From Endobacterium cereale (GTDB lineage: Bacteria; Pseudomonadota; Alphaproteobacteria; Rhizobiales; Rhizobiaceae), in NCBI RefSeq assembly GCF_009617585.1, contig NZ_WIXI01000048.1, forward strand, positions 248,001 to 312,000: a DNA stretch of 64,000 nucleotides, given 5' to 3'. The position numbers and the translations under genes are program-made. Shown here piece after piece: positions 43,183 to 54,480 of this stretch; within the stretch, counting starts at the first letter, position 1; each line of letters opens with the position of its first letter. A model generated the notes under the pieces. It saw nothing but the letters and a program-made list of their open reading frames with translations. It searched no databases and was not told the origin of the DNA.

Positions 43183-44439
43183 ATGACCACCACCACCGCC
43201 AACCTTGGCAGCCGCTCCATCATCGCCCTCGCTTTCCTAAACTTCTTTCTCGCCGATGCCCGTGACGGACTGGGTCCGTTTCTGGACGGCTTTCTCGCCA
43301 CACGTGGCTGGTCGCCGATGACACTCGGCATGGTCGCCACGCTCGGCGGCGTGCTGGGCATGATCGCCACGCCGCTGTTCGGCGCCTGGGTGGACAGTTC
43401 ACGCCACAAACGGATGCTGATCTGCATTCCGGTCGTGCTGGTCACGGCCGCAGCGCTTTGGACCCTGATGGCACCCGGCAATTTCTCCGTCTTCGGCGGA
43501 CAATCGGCCACCGCCATTGTCGGCGCCATCATAGGCCCTGCCCTGATGGGGCTGACGCTCGGGCTCGTGGGCGAAAAACGGTTTACACGGCAGGTATCCG
43601 CCAACGAGTTCTGGAACCATGCGGGCAATGTCGCCTCGCTGGCGGCCATCTATGCCGCAACCGTGCTGTTCGGCATGGCCGGCAGTATTGGCCTGATGAT
43701 CATCACCGCAGTAGCGACACTGATCGCCGTGTTCATGATCGATCCCGGTGCGATTGATCACAAGGCGGCGCGCGGGCTTGAGCAGGACGATGGCGCGCCC
43801 GGGCCTTCCGGTTTTTCGGTCGTCTTCGCCAGTCGCGGATTGATCATGCTCGCCATCACCCTGATGATCTTTCATTTCGGCAATGCGCCGATCAGCCGTC
43901 TGATCGCTCAGGATTTTTCCGTGCAGCTCGGTACGCCTTTCCGCACCACGGCCATCACCACCGGCGTGGCGCAGGTGTCGATGATCGCCGTGGCGCTGGC
44001 CACTCCCTTTCTCATCCGCCGGTTCGGCCTATCCTTTGTGTTTATCGTCGCCTTGACCGCATTGCCGATACGGGGTGCGATTGCGGGAACATTCACCAGC
44101 TTTGACTGGATCTTTCCGGTTCAGATTCTCGATGGCGTGGGTGCCGGCCTGATCGGCATTGCCACGCCGCTCGCGGTCGAACGGATCATGGCAGGCACCG
44201 GCCGTTTCAATGTCGGGCTGGCTTCGGTGATGACCATTCAGGGGATCGGCGCATCAACCAGCAATATCGCCGCAGGTTGGCTGACGGATCTTGGCGGCTA
44301 CAGCCTTGCCTATTGGGTGCATGGTAGCGTCGCGGCCCTGGCGATTGCCACCTTCATGCTCGGCCGCAAGGCAATCGTGCCGCCGGATCACCGCGCTGAC
44401 AGGGACGGTGCCATCACATCTGAACACCTGACGGCTTGA
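43183..44439 (+). CDS. MFS transporter
   Basis: A 418-aa integral membrane protein of the major facilitator superfamily with about 12 hydrophobic segments; the first is IIALAFLNFFLADARDGLGP, an acidic helix 1 unusual for sugar porters. Motif A-like sequence is seen in PLFGAWVDSSRHKRMLICIP. The middle loop (about residues 200-220) is short. A central GFSVVFASRGLIMLAITLMI begins the second half. The frame is open for 102 codons upstream through ftsZ, but those are antisense; ATG 43183 gives MTTTTANLGSRS. Substrate unknown; the fold alone allows either drug efflux or uptake. Confidence 0.85.
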   Translation: MTTTTANLGSRSIIALAFLNFFLADARDGLGPFLDGFLATRGWSPMTLGMVATLGGVLGMIATPLFGAWVDSSRHKRMLICIPVVLVTAAALWTLMAPGNFSVFGGQSATAIVGAIIGPALMGLTLGLVGEKRFTRQVSANEFWNHAGNVASLAAIYAATVLFGMAGSIGLMIITAVATLIAVFMIDPGAIDHKAARGLEQDDGAPGPSGFSVVFASRGLIMLAITLMIFHFGNAPISRLIAQDFSVQLGTPFRTTAITTGVAQVSMIAVALATPFLIRRFGLSFVFIVALTALPIRGAIAGTFTSFDWIFPVQILDGVGAGLIGIATPLAVERIMAGTGRFNVGLASVMTIQGIGASTSNIAAGWLTDLGGYSLAYWVHGSVAALAIATFMLGRKAIVPPDHRADRDGAITSEHLTA

Positions 44440-44520
44440 GCGGCGTACCGTTGATGGCAAAGCAAGGCTTTACCTTGGCGGCAGGCTCCGCAATCATGGC
44501 GCCGCTATGGGAGTGCTTTG

Positions 44521-45282
44521 ATGACGAATGAACAGCTGACCGATGCGGACGCCGATAGCGTGATCCGCGAACTGGAACGACTGCGGAAAAGCGGTGAACG
44601 AGTTGCCACAAGCAGCTTTGCTCGTTTCCCCGTTATGGCGCAGATGATGGACCTGCAGGAACGGGTGTCCCTGGACGGCAACAAGCAAAATGCCTGGAAG
44701 GTGGCGCGTTCACCCGACGGCGTTCCGGTCGTGGCCCGCCTGCATCCGCTGATCGAACAAAGCGCCGGTGCGGCCCTGTCGTGGCGCAAGGACATGCTGC
44801 TCGAAATCGAGATCGCGGTCAGGCTCGGCAAGGAACTGCCGGTCAAAGCTACACCCTACCAGCGAAGCGACATCCTCGACGCGATCGCCACCGTTCATCT
44901 CGGCGCGGAAATGGTCTGGACCGTTCTGCTCGAGGCCGGAAAAGTGTCATTTCCGCTTTATATGGTCGATCGCCTGGGCAATGACGGTTATGTGCTCGGG
45001 CCGGACCTCGGCCGTGAATTTCTCGAACCTTCCAGCACGCCAGCGCTTTCGATCCGCTCGGGTTCGGACAGTATCTTTGATGCCCCGGCAAAACATGCGA
45101 CCGGCGATGTGCTGACCTGGCTGCTGGATTACGCCAATCTGACTGAGCGGCCGGCTGACCTGCTCAAGGCAGGCACGTTGGTCACCACCGGCACGCTGTG
45201 CGGCGCGATCCCGCTCAAGCAAGGTGGCCAGTTCGATATCGACATGGCGGGCGCGCCTGCCTTCAATTTCTCGCTGACCTGA
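44521..45282 (+). CDS. 2-keto-4-pentenoate hydratase-like protein (FAH superfamily)
   Basis: A 253-aa protein of the fumarylacetoacetase-type hydratase group (MhpD-like). Family marks are LLEIEIAVRLGKELPVKATP (metal-binding acidic residues in EIE), and the C-terminal LKAGTLVTTGTLCGAIPLKQ, which corresponds to the GDVVTTGTATG-type loop. In the meta-cleavage pathways such enzymes hydrate 2-keto-4-pentenoate, but no ring-cleavage gene is nearby. It is alone between an MFS gene and mcm, so its substrate is unknown. A one-codon longer TTG start is possible. Confidence 0.75.
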   Translation: MTNEQLTDADADSVIRELERLRKSGERVATSSFARFPVMAQMMDLQERVSLDGNKQNAWKVARSPDGVPVVARLHPLIEQSAGAALSWRKDMLLEIEIAVRLGKELPVKATPYQRSDILDAIATVHLGAEMVWTVLLEAGKVSFPLYMVDRLGNDGYVLGPDLGREFLEPSSTPALSIRSGSDSIFDAPAKHATGDVLTWLLDYANLTERPADLLKAGTLVTTGTLCGAIPLKQGGQFDIDMAGAPAFNFSLT

Positions 45283-45290
45283 CGGGAATG

Positions 45291-45323
45291 TTGGCCGGGC
45301 GGCGGTAGCGCCTGCCCGGCCAA
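45291..45323. terminator. Bidirectional terminator hairpin
   Basis: TTGGCCGGGC and GCCCGGCCAA form a perfect 10-bp G/C-rich stem with a 13-base loop between the convergent hydratase-like and methylmalonyl-CoA mutase genes. It is followed by AAAAC on the plus strand, giving a short T run for the minus strand. Confidence 0.7.
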
Positions 45324-45339
45324 AACTCACTGCCAAAAG

Positions 45340-47514
<2,175 letters not shown>

Positions 47515-48181
47515 CGATGTCCTCCTGTCTGGGTCATTATCGCGGCACCTGTTCCGGTGCCATTCTATAGCTAGTGCGCAACCGGGCCGAAAGAAGCCGT
47601 GGCAGCCGTGAATTCTGGGCAGACGAAGCACGATGACGTGTGTTCAAGGTCCGGGCGCGAGCACGCGAAAAGTCTTGCTAAAGCGCAAAACAGGCTTCAC
47701 GCGCGAATGTCTTTCCCAACAACAGTTTTGGCATTCATCAAATATAGAATCAAGATTTACATCAATATAACTGCGACAATTTCACCGTCATACTCATTTC
47801 GAGATGATATCACGCATGATCATCACAACATCTGCACCATACCGATCACAATCATCATCATGATTTTTATGGATGGTGCCATCATACAACGAAAAATGGC
47901 GGAAATATTTTCCAATATTAGCCAGTCCCGATGCGACGTCTTGTACATTGACGATAAAAAACCGCAGTCCTAGCCATGTGAACGTCGAACGAGGAGCGAC
48001 GCCCACATGAATTTTTCCATCAAAATCGATGTCGTCACCCCGGCGCGGACCGGTGCTCTTTCGATCGGCCGGCGCTGACTGGCGCGTCGCGCGCCTTCAC
48101 ATGGGGAGACTGTAATCCGGCAATCGGGAAGGCCGGTCAGAAGATTTCAAGTCGCACTTAAATCGTACTGGAGGAAATACA
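47515..48181. other. Long intergenic region upstream of the TRAP operon
   Basis: About 667 bp with two different halves. From 47740 to 47920 it is markedly A/T-rich with several ATCATC and CATGATCATCA words, which look like regulator sites for the TRAP operon. From 47990 to 48180 it is G/C-rich. A reading frame from 47599 to 47973 covers the A/T-rich stretch but its product has no family features and no ribosome site. No RNA gene or repeat is apparent. Confidence 0.45.
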
Positions 48182-49168
48182 ATGAAAGTAAATTTGAAGA
48201 CCATTCGCTCGCTGTTTCTCGCGGCCGGTGCCGCCGGCATTCTGATGAGCTCGACGGCCATGGCGCGCGATTTCCGCTCCGCTGACATTCACCCGAACGA
48301 CTATCCGACCGTGCAAGGCGCCATGTACATGGGCAAGCTGCTGTCGGAGCGCACCGGCGGCAAGATGGGCGTGAAAGTGTTCCCGAACGGCGCGCTGGGT
48401 GACGAACGCGGCACGATCGAACAGCTGCGCATCGGCGGCCTCGACATGCTGCGCATCAGCGCCGCCGTGGTCAACAACATGGTGCCGGAAACCATCGTCA
48501 TCTCGCTGCCGTTCATCTTCCGCTCCACCGAGCATGAACGCAAGGTTCTCGATGGTCCGATCGGCGAGGAAGTGCTGAAGGCCCTGGAAAAACAGGGCAT
48601 GGTCGGCCTTGCCTTCTACGACAGCGGCTCGCGCTCGATGTACACCAAGAAGCCGATCAGGACGCTGGCCGACCTCAAGAACATGAAGATCCGCGTACAG
48701 CAGTCGGACATGTTCGTCGCCATGGTGCAGGCACTGGATGCCAACGCCACGCCGATGCCAATGGGCGAAGTTTATACGGGCCTGAAAACCGGCATCATCG
48801 ATGCGGCGGAAAACAACTATCCCTCCTACGAATCCTCGCACCATTTCGAGGCGGCCAAATATTTCACTCGCACCGAACATGCCATGGTGCCAGAACTGCT
48901 GCTGTTCTCCAAACCGATCTGGGACACGCTGAAACCGGAAGATCAGGCGATCATCCGCAAGGCCGCCAAGGATTCGGTCATCGAGCAACGCCGTCTGTGG
49001 GATGAACGCGAAACCAAGTCGAGAGAAGTCGTCGAAAAGGCCGGCGCCATCATCGAGGACGTTGCCGACAAGCAGGAATTCATCGACGCGATGAAGCCCG
49101 TCTACGACCAGTTCGCCAAGACGCCCGAGCTGCAGGATCTCGTCAAGCGGATCCAGGCAACGAAATAG
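48182..49168 (+). CDS. TRAP transporter substrate-binding protein, DctP family
   Basis: A 328-aa periplasmic binding protein. A signal peptide ends near MAMA-RD. The carboxylate-binding arginine lies in DLKNMKIRVQQSDMFVAMVQ (about residue 170) and other marks are GALGDERGTIEQLRIGGLDM and TGLKTGIIDAAENNYPSYES. TRAP binding proteins take up acidic sugars and other organic acids. The uronate TRAP GaaPQM is known from Agrobacterium, and the pectin genes at 14-24 kb would suit such a ligand, but the ligand here is not proven. GGAGGAAA precedes the ATG. Three-gene operon with dctQ and dctM homologs. Confidence 0.9.
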   Translation: MKVNLKTIRSLFLAAGAAGILMSSTAMARDFRSADIHPNDYPTVQGAMYMGKLLSERTGGKMGVKVFPNGALGDERGTIEQLRIGGLDMLRISAAVVNNMVPETIVISLPFIFRSTEHERKVLDGPIGEEVLKALEKQGMVGLAFYDSGSRSMYTKKPIRTLADLKNMKIRVQQSDMFVAMVQALDANATPMPMGEVYTGLKTGIIDAAENNYPSYESSHHFEAAKYFTRTEHAMVPELLLFSKPIWDTLKPEDQAIIRKAAKDSVIEQRRLWDERETKSREVVEKAGAIIEDVADKQEFIDAMKPVYDQFAKTPELQDLVKRIQATK

Positions 49169-49176
49169 CTCCTACC

Positions 49177-49210
49177 GGAAGCAGCCCCGCCAAAGCCGGG
49201 CGCTGCTTCC
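49177..49210 (+). promoter_or_regulatory. Intercistronic stem-loop after the TRAP binding-protein gene
   Basis: GGAAGCAGC and GCTGCTTCC form a perfect 9-bp stem with a G/C-rich loop, 9 bp after the stop and 17 bp before the next start codon. It probably stabilises the binding-protein message and lowers read-through into the membrane subunits. Confidence 0.6.
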
Positions 49211-49226
49211 CCTTCCGAGGAATGTC

Positions 49227-49766
49227 ATGAACGCTCAAATCGAACCGGGCGCGGTGCATCTGCCGCCCATGACCGGATGGCTGACGCGTGTTAACGCGCC
49301 GCTTGCCAAGGCCGGCATGATACTGGCCATTTCAGGCCTTCTGGCCCTTGTGGCCATCGTTTTCTACCAGGTGTTCGGCCGTTATGTGCTGAACGACAGT
49401 CCCAGCTGGACGGAGAATATGGCCATCGTGCTGATTCTCTACGTCACAATGATCGGCGCGGCCGTCGGCGTGCGCGACGCCGGGCATATCGCCCTCGATT
49501 CCCTGACGGTCCTGCTGCCCTATCGCTGGCAGCGCGTCATGGAACTTATCATCTATTGCACCATCTGCGTGTTCGGCGCCGCCATGGCCTATAACGGCTG
49601 GCGGCTGGGCTGGTCGGTGGCGCCCTACCTGATGCCCAATCTGCATGTCACCGAAGCGGTGCGTTACATCCCGCTCTCAGCTGCCGGCGTGCTGATCGTG
49701 ATGTTTTCCATCGAACATATTTTTGCAATTTTCCGTGGCGCGGAGGTCGTACCGTCATGGCACTAA
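49227..49766 (+). CDS. TRAP transporter small permease, DctQ family
   Basis: A 179-aa protein with four hydrophobic helices (about residues 32-54, 67-85, 105-125 and 145-168). Family marks are VFYQVFGRYVLNDSPSWTEN and GVRDAGHIALDSLTVLLPYR. It partners the large permease and contacts the binding protein. It overlaps the next gene by 10 bp. Confidence 0.9.
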   Translation: MNAQIEPGAVHLPPMTGWLTRVNAPLAKAGMILAISGLLALVAIVFYQVFGRYVLNDSPSWTENMAIVLILYVTMIGAAVGVRDAGHIALDSLTVLLPYRWQRVMELIIYCTICVFGAAMAYNGWRLGWSVAPYLMPNLHVTEAVRYIPLSAAGVLIVMFSIEHIFAIFRGAEVVPSWH

Positions 49767-51040
49767 CAATTCTCTGCATCACCTTTGTCGCCTTTCTCGT
49801 CATGGGCATTCCCGTCGCATTCGCGATCGGCCTTTCGGCACTCTGCACCATTCTTTATGAAGGCCTGCCGGTCGCGGTCGGCTTCCAGCAGATGATGGCG
49901 GGCATGAACGTGTTTTCGTTCCTCGCCATCCCCTTCTTCATCTTTTCCGGTGAGTTGATGCTGCATGGCGGTGTCGCCGACAAGATCGTCAACGCGGCGA
50001 AAGCCATGGTCGGCCATGTGCGCGGCGGTCTCGGCATGTCCAACGTCGTCGCCTGCACCCTGTTCGGCGGCGTCGCCGGTTCACCCGTTGCCGACGTTTC
50101 GGCCATGGGCGCCGTGATGATCCCGATGATGAAGAAGGAAGGGTATGACGCCGACTACGCGGTCAACGTCACCACCCATGCGGCGCTTGTCGGCGCACTG
50201 ATGCCGACCAGCCACAACATGATCATCTATGCGCTGGCCGCCAGCGGCAAGGCTTCGATCGGAGCATTGATCGCCGCCGGCATCATGCCTGCTCTTCTCC
50301 TGATGGTCTGCAATCTCGGCGCCGCCTATTATGTCGCCCGCAAACGCGGTTATCCGGCCGGCACGTTCCCCGGCTGGCGCATCGTGGCCCGCTCGTTGGC
50401 CGCTGCGGCACCCGGCATGCTGATCGTCGTGATCATTCTTGCCGGCATCATTTCCGGCATTTTCACCGCGACGGAATCGGCATCGATCGCCGTCATCTAC
50501 ACGCTGCTGCTCACCTTCTTCATCTACCGCACCATGACCTTAAAGGCATTTCTGGAAGCGGCCGCCAAGACGGTGAAAACGACCGGCATCGTGCTGCTCC
50601 TGATCGGCGTGTCGACCATGTTCCAGTATCTCATGGGTCTTTATGGCGTCGCCGACATGACCGGCGAGTTGATGGCGCATATTTCCACCAACCCGATCGT
50701 CATCTTCCTGATGATCAACATCATCCTGTTCCTGCTCGGCACGTTCATGGATATGGCCAGCACGATCCTGATCTGCACGCCGATCTTCCTGCCGATCGCG
50801 ATGCAATACGGCATGGACCCGGTGCAGTTCGGCATCGTCATGCTCTTGAACTGCGCGCTCGGCCTCAACACCCCGCCGGTCGGCACCACGCAGTTCATCG
50901 GCTGCGCCATCGGCGAAATCTCGGTGGGCGAGGTGATGAAATCGATCCTGCCCTTCTACAGCGCGCTGTTCCTCGCCATGGCATTGGTAACCTATGTGCC
51001 GATGTTCTCCATGTGGCTGCCGCGCCTGCTGATGCACTGA
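49757..51040 (+). CDS. TRAP transporter large permease, DctM family
   Basis: A 427-aa membrane protein with about 12 hydrophobic segments, using a sodium gradient to drive import. DctM marks are FLVMGIPVAFAIGLSALCTI, GLGMSNVVACTLFGGVAGSP, IIYALAASGKASIGALIAAG and CALGLNTPPVGTTQFIGCAI. The start is placed 10 bp inside the DctQ gene. A strong terminator follows. Confidence 0.93.
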   Translation: MALTILCITFVAFLVMGIPVAFAIGLSALCTILYEGLPVAVGFQQMMAGMNVFSFLAIPFFIFSGELMLHGGVADKIVNAAKAMVGHVRGGLGMSNVVACTLFGGVAGSPVADVSAMGAVMIPMMKKEGYDADYAVNVTTHAALVGALMPTSHNMIIYALAASGKASIGALIAAGIMPALLLMVCNLGAAYYVARKRGYPAGTFPGWRIVARSLAAAAPGMLIVVIILAGIISGIFTATESASIAVIYTLLLTFFIYRTMTLKAFLEAAAKTVKTTGIVLLLIGVSTMFQYLMGLYGVADMTGELMAHISTNPIVIFLMINIILFLLGTFMDMASTILICTPIFLPIAMQYGMDPVQFGIVMLLNCALGLNTPPVGTTQFIGCAIGEISVGEVMKSILPFYSALFLAMALVTYVPMFSMWLPRLLMH

Positions 51041-51066
51041 GGCCAGAAACCCTTTAAAAACGACAG

Positions 51067-51096
51067 CGCCCGGCCCTCGAAAGCCGGGCGTTTTTT
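51067..51096 (+). terminator. Rho-independent terminator of the TRAP operon
   Basis: CGCCCGGC and GCCGGGCG form a perfect 8-bp stem with an 8-base loop, followed by TTTTTT. It begins 26 bp after the last stop codon of the operon. Confidence 0.93.
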
Positions 51097-51281
51097 GTGC
51101 CATATCGAGGGTTGCAGGCGCGGCACACCATCACACCAAATGCTCGACAGGGAATTGATTTTTTCCAATTTCGCCCAAATTGACAAAACACTGCTCTCAA
51201 ACAGGGCTGAAAGAAAGCATGGGTTTGCTCGTGAGTCCCCCATCGCTCCCATAGTGTCACGGCCACACAAGGAGCCTTCTG

Positions 51282-52115
51282 ATGTTTGCCAAGACCATCA
51301 CCAAAACCGTTTTCGGACTTGCCCTTTCGGTCGCCACGCTGGCCGCCACACAGGCGTCTGCCGATGCCACGCTGGACCGTATCAAAGGCCGCGGCAAACT
51401 CACCGTCGGCCTGATCCTGTCGGGTGCGCCATTCGGCTTCATCGATCCGAAAACGCAGGAGCAGAAGGGTTATAACGTCGACATCGCCAAGGCGCTGGCC
51501 GCCGATCTCGGTGTCGAACTGGAGAGCGTGACGGTGACCCCGCCGAACCGCGTGCAGTTCCTGCAGCAGGGCAAGGTCGATATCCTCATTGCCAACATGC
51601 AGTACACGGAAGAGCGCGCCAAGGTTCTGGACTACGTCCCAACCCCTTATGACCGCGCTGGTGGTGCTGCCGTGGTGCGCAAGGATAGCGGCCTGAAGGA
51701 TTGGGCTGACCTCAAGGGCAAGCCGGTCTGCATTTCGCAGGGCTCCAACTATGCGCAGCCGCTCGCCGAAGAATATGGCGCCATCGTCAAGGGCCTGCCG
51801 AGCCAGCCGGAATCGCTGCTTGCCCTGCAGGGCGGCAATTGCGTCGCCGCTGTCCATGTCGGCGCAACCGTCGGCCTGCTGCTGGTCGACCGCGCCGACG
51901 AGTGGAAGGATTTCGCCATTCCGTTCCCGACCGAACTGATCCCGTCGGACAGCGTCATCTGGCTGCGCAAGGGCGAAGCGGACACCCAGAAGGCGATCGA
52001 CGAGAGCGTCAAGAAGCTGCACGCTTCCGGCAAGATGCTTGAGCTGGCCAAGGCAAACCGTCTGCTCAACACCAAATATCTCGAGGAAGAAAACAAGAAG
52101 CTTTCCGCCAAGTAA
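51282..52115 (+). CDS. Amino acid-type ABC transporter substrate-binding protein (family 3)
   Basis: A 277-aa periplasmic protein. The signal peptide ends near ASA-DA; the mature part begins LDRIKGRGKLTVGLILSGAP and has FGFIDPKTQEQKGYNVDIAK, FLQQGKVDILIANMQYTEER (the arginine-containing ligand loop) and KGKPVCISQGSNYAQPLAEE, all of the polar amino acid (HisJ/FliY) family. It heads an operon of importer plus two enzymes. The strong terminator upstream and a 185-bp gap separate it from the TRAP genes. Confidence 0.92.
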   Translation: MFAKTITKTVFGLALSVATLAATQASADATLDRIKGRGKLTVGLILSGAPFGFIDPKTQEQKGYNVDIAKALAADLGVELESVTVTPPNRVQFLQQGKVDILIANMQYTEERAKVLDYVPTPYDRAGGAAVVRKDSGLKDWADLKGKPVCISQGSNYAQPLAEEYGAIVKGLPSQPESLLALQGGNCVAAVHVGATVGLLLVDRADEWKDFAIPFPTELIPSDSVIWLRKGEADTQKAIDESVKKLHASGKMLELAKANRLLNTKYLEEENKKLSAK

Positions 52116-52138
52116 GCGGAAAGCAGCGGTAAAGCCAT

Positions 52139-52885
52139 ATGCAGGACATGAACCTGACCGGCCTGTTCATCGATCTGATGGGCAGGCTGGGTCTCAATTA
52201 CGAATTTCTGGCGACGGGTTACGAGGCGCAGATCTGGCGTGACGGTTTCATCACCACGCTCTATCTGGTCGCCGTTACCATTCCCGTTAGCCTGATTGTC
52301 GGCCTGATCTTTGCAGCCTGCCTGACCTCGGGCAGGCTTTGGCTTTCCGCGCCCGTGCGCGGTTTTGTCGAACTCACCCGCAACACGCCCACACTCGTGC
52401 AGTTGATGTTCAGCTTTCTGGTGCTGAACACCGTCGTTTCCAACATGGTGGGCGGCGCGCAGAACAATCCGCTCTCGCCGTTTTTCTGGGTCGTTGCCGT
52501 CGTTGGCCTGCATGTGGCCGCACTGCATGCCGAAGCCATCCGCGGCGGCATCGAAGCAGTCCCCTCCTCGATGATCGAGGCGGCGCGCGGCATGGGTTTC
52601 AGCCAGTTCGAGATTTTGCGTTACGTGCAGATCCCGCTCGCCTTCCGGTCATCACTACCGGCCATCGTCAACGGGCTGATCAGCCTCGTCAAATCGACTA
52701 CCGTCGGCAATGCCATCGCGGTCAGTGAAATCACCTATGCCTCGATCATGGTGTGGACGCAGCGCGACAATGTCGTTGAAATGATGATCGTGCTTCTCGC
52801 CTTCTTCAGCCTGATCAACTTTGTCGTCGCCCGCGTCGGCTCATGGGTGGAGCGCAGGCTCGCCATTCCGGGGTATGGGCTATGA
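52139..52885 (+). CDS. Amino acid-type ABC transporter permease 1
   Basis: A 248-aa permease with about five helices. The transporter contact loop is SMIEAARGMGFSQFEILRYV followed by QIPLAFRSSLPAIVNGLISL. Family marks also include YLVAVTIPVSLIVGLIFAAC and GFVELTRNTPTLVQLMFSFL. The stop overlaps the next start by 4 bp. It pairs with permease 2 to form the channel. Confidence 0.92.
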   Translation: MQDMNLTGLFIDLMGRLGLNYEFLATGYEAQIWRDGFITTLYLVAVTIPVSLIVGLIFAACLTSGRLWLSAPVRGFVELTRNTPTLVQLMFSFLVLNTVVSNMVGGAQNNPLSPFFWVVAVVGLHVAALHAEAIRGGIEAVPSSMIEAARGMGFSQFEILRYVQIPLAFRSSLPAIVNGLISLVKSTTVGNAIAVSEITYASIMVWTQRDNVVEMMIVLLAFFSLINFVVARVGSWVERRLAIPGYGL

Positions 52886-53673
52886 GCATGGCAGTGACAC
52901 AAACACCCAAGACCACAAAAACGAGCAGCCGCGTGCTGCGTTACGTCGGGTTCGTGGCCATGCCGCTTCTGGTAGTCGTCTGGTCGCTGGTCGATCTGTC
53001 GCTCGGCAAGGAGCTGGTGGAATGGATTCCCTACCTCGCCTCCGGCTTTTCGATGAACATCCTCATCACCCTCTGCGCGGTCACACTCGGCACCACGGCC
53101 GGCGTGCTTCTCGGCCTGATGCAGCTGGCGCCGTTCTGGTTCGTCCGCCTGCCGGCGCAGATCTATGTGCAGATCTTTCGCAATGCACCGGCGCTGGTAC
53201 TGATCTTTGCCACCACTTACATTTTTCCATTCGAGATCGTGCTGTTCGGCAACTACCTGCCTTTCCCGGACTGGGTGAAGGCGGTGATCGGCCTTGCCAT
53301 TCTCTCCAGCGCCTATATCGCCGAAATCACCCGCGGCGCGGTTCTCTCCATCCCCACCACGCAATGGGAAGCCACAAAGGGCCTCGGGTTTTCACGCCTG
53401 CAGGCGCTGCGTTACGTGATCCTGCCGCAATGCGTGCGCCGCTCGCTGCCGCCATGGATGAACGTCGCCTCGTCGATGGCCATGGGGACGTCGCTCGCCT
53501 CGCTGGTGGGCGTGCATGAACTCATGCATGCGGCAACCGATGCCAGCACCGCCGTGCGCCGGCTCGATTTCACCATCATCGCCTATGTCGTGGTGATGGC
53601 CGCCTTTTTCACGCTCTGCTACCCGATTGCCCGCCTGACCCGTCGCCTCGAACAGCGTTTCAACGCGGGCTGA
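52882..53673 (+). CDS. Amino acid-type ABC transporter permease 2
   Basis: About 263 aa from MSMAVTQTPK, with an N-terminal hydrophilic stretch of 25 residues and then five helices. The contact loop is QWEATKGLGFSRLQALRYVI, with LPQCVRRSLPPWMN following. QIFRNAPALVLIFATTYI marks the family. The frame is open 13 codons further up, but ATG 52882 lies in an ATGA overlap with permease 1. Confidence 0.92.
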   Translation: MSMAVTQTPKTTKTSSRVLRYVGFVAMPLLVVVWSLVDLSLGKELVEWIPYLASGFSMNILITLCAVTLGTTAGVLLGLMQLAPFWFVRLPAQIYVQIFRNAPALVLIFATTYIFPFEIVLFGNYLPFPDWVKAVIGLAILSSAYIAEITRGAVLSIPTTQWEATKGLGFSRLQALRYVILPQCVRRSLPPWMNVASSMAMGTSLASLVGVHELMHAATDASTAVRRLDFTIIAYVVVMAAFFTLCYPIARLTRRLEQRFNAG

Positions 53674-53686
53674 AGGATTTTTTGAC

Positions 53687-54478
53687 ATGACTGCATCTAC
53701 CGACGCCGCGATCGTGAAACTGGAAGACGTGCATCTGTCCTTCGGCCAGACGCAAGTGCTGAAAGGTATCGACCTCACCATCAACAAGGGTGACGCCGTT
53801 TCGATCATCGGTCCGTCCGGCTCCGGCAAATCCACCATCCTGCGCTGCATCAACGCGCTGGTGACGCCGCAGAGCGGCAAGATCACCGTGGCCGGCACCC
53901 GCGTCGACCAATTGACCAAGGAAAGCGAACGCATCCAGCTGCGCAAGCGCGTCGGCATCGTTTTCCAGCAATACAATCTGTTTCCACACCTGACGGTTCT
54001 CGACAATATCGTGCTGGCCCCGATAAAGATTCTCGGCGCCGACAAGACGGCGACCGTGAAACTGGCCCGCGAGCTTCTCGAAAAGGTGCGGCTGTCGGAA
54101 AAGGCTGACGCCTATCCCGGCCAGCTCTCTGGCGGCCAGCAGCAGCGCGTGGCGATTGCCCGCGCGCTCGCCATGAAACCGGAACTCGTCCTGTTCGACG
54201 AAGTGACCTCCGCGCTTGACCCGGAAACCGTGGGTGAGGTTCTCTGGGTCATCCGCGACCTCATCCGTGACGGCATGACCAGCATTCTCGTCACCCACGA
54301 AATGCGCTTTGCCGAAGAGATCAGCGACACCGTCGTTTTCACCGAAAACGGCCGCATCGTCGACCACGGCTCACCGCAGCAGATCTTTCACTCCACCAAC
54401 AATCCGCGCATCCGCCAGTTCGTCGGCGGCCTTTCGGGTGGCGGACGTGGTGCGGTGCGCGACGGCGAGGGTATCTGA
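53687..54478 (+). CDS. Amino acid-type ABC transporter ATP-binding protein
   Basis: A 263-aa ATPase of the GlnQ/HisP group. Walker A is GPSGSGKST (about residue 45), Q-loop GIVFQQYNLFPHLTVLDNIV, signature LSGGQQQRVAIARALAMKP, Walker B LVLFDEVTSALDPETVGEV and the histidine switch ILVTHEMRFAEEISD. The C-terminal residues GGRGAVRDGEGI extend a little past family norms. It is 13 bp after permease 2 and 2 bp before the MmgE/PrpD gene, so both metabolic genes sit in the same unit. Confidence 0.93.
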   Translation: MTASTDAAIVKLEDVHLSFGQTQVLKGIDLTINKGDAVSIIGPSGSGKSTILRCINALVTPQSGKITVAGTRVDQLTKESERIQLRKRVGIVFQQYNLFPHLTVLDNIVLAPIKILGADKTATVKLARELLEKVRLSEKADAYPGQLSGGQQQRVAIARALAMKPELVLFDEVTSALDPETVGEVLWVIRDLIRDGMTSILVTHEMRFAEEISDTVVFTENGRIVDHGSPQQIFHSTNNPRIRQFVGGLSGGGRGAVRDGEGI

Positions 54479-54480
54479 CC

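Noticed and set aside
47599..47973. 124-codon frame in the gap before the TRAP operon
   Set aside because: It crosses an A/T-rich regulatory-looking segment, lacks a ribosome site and has no family features.
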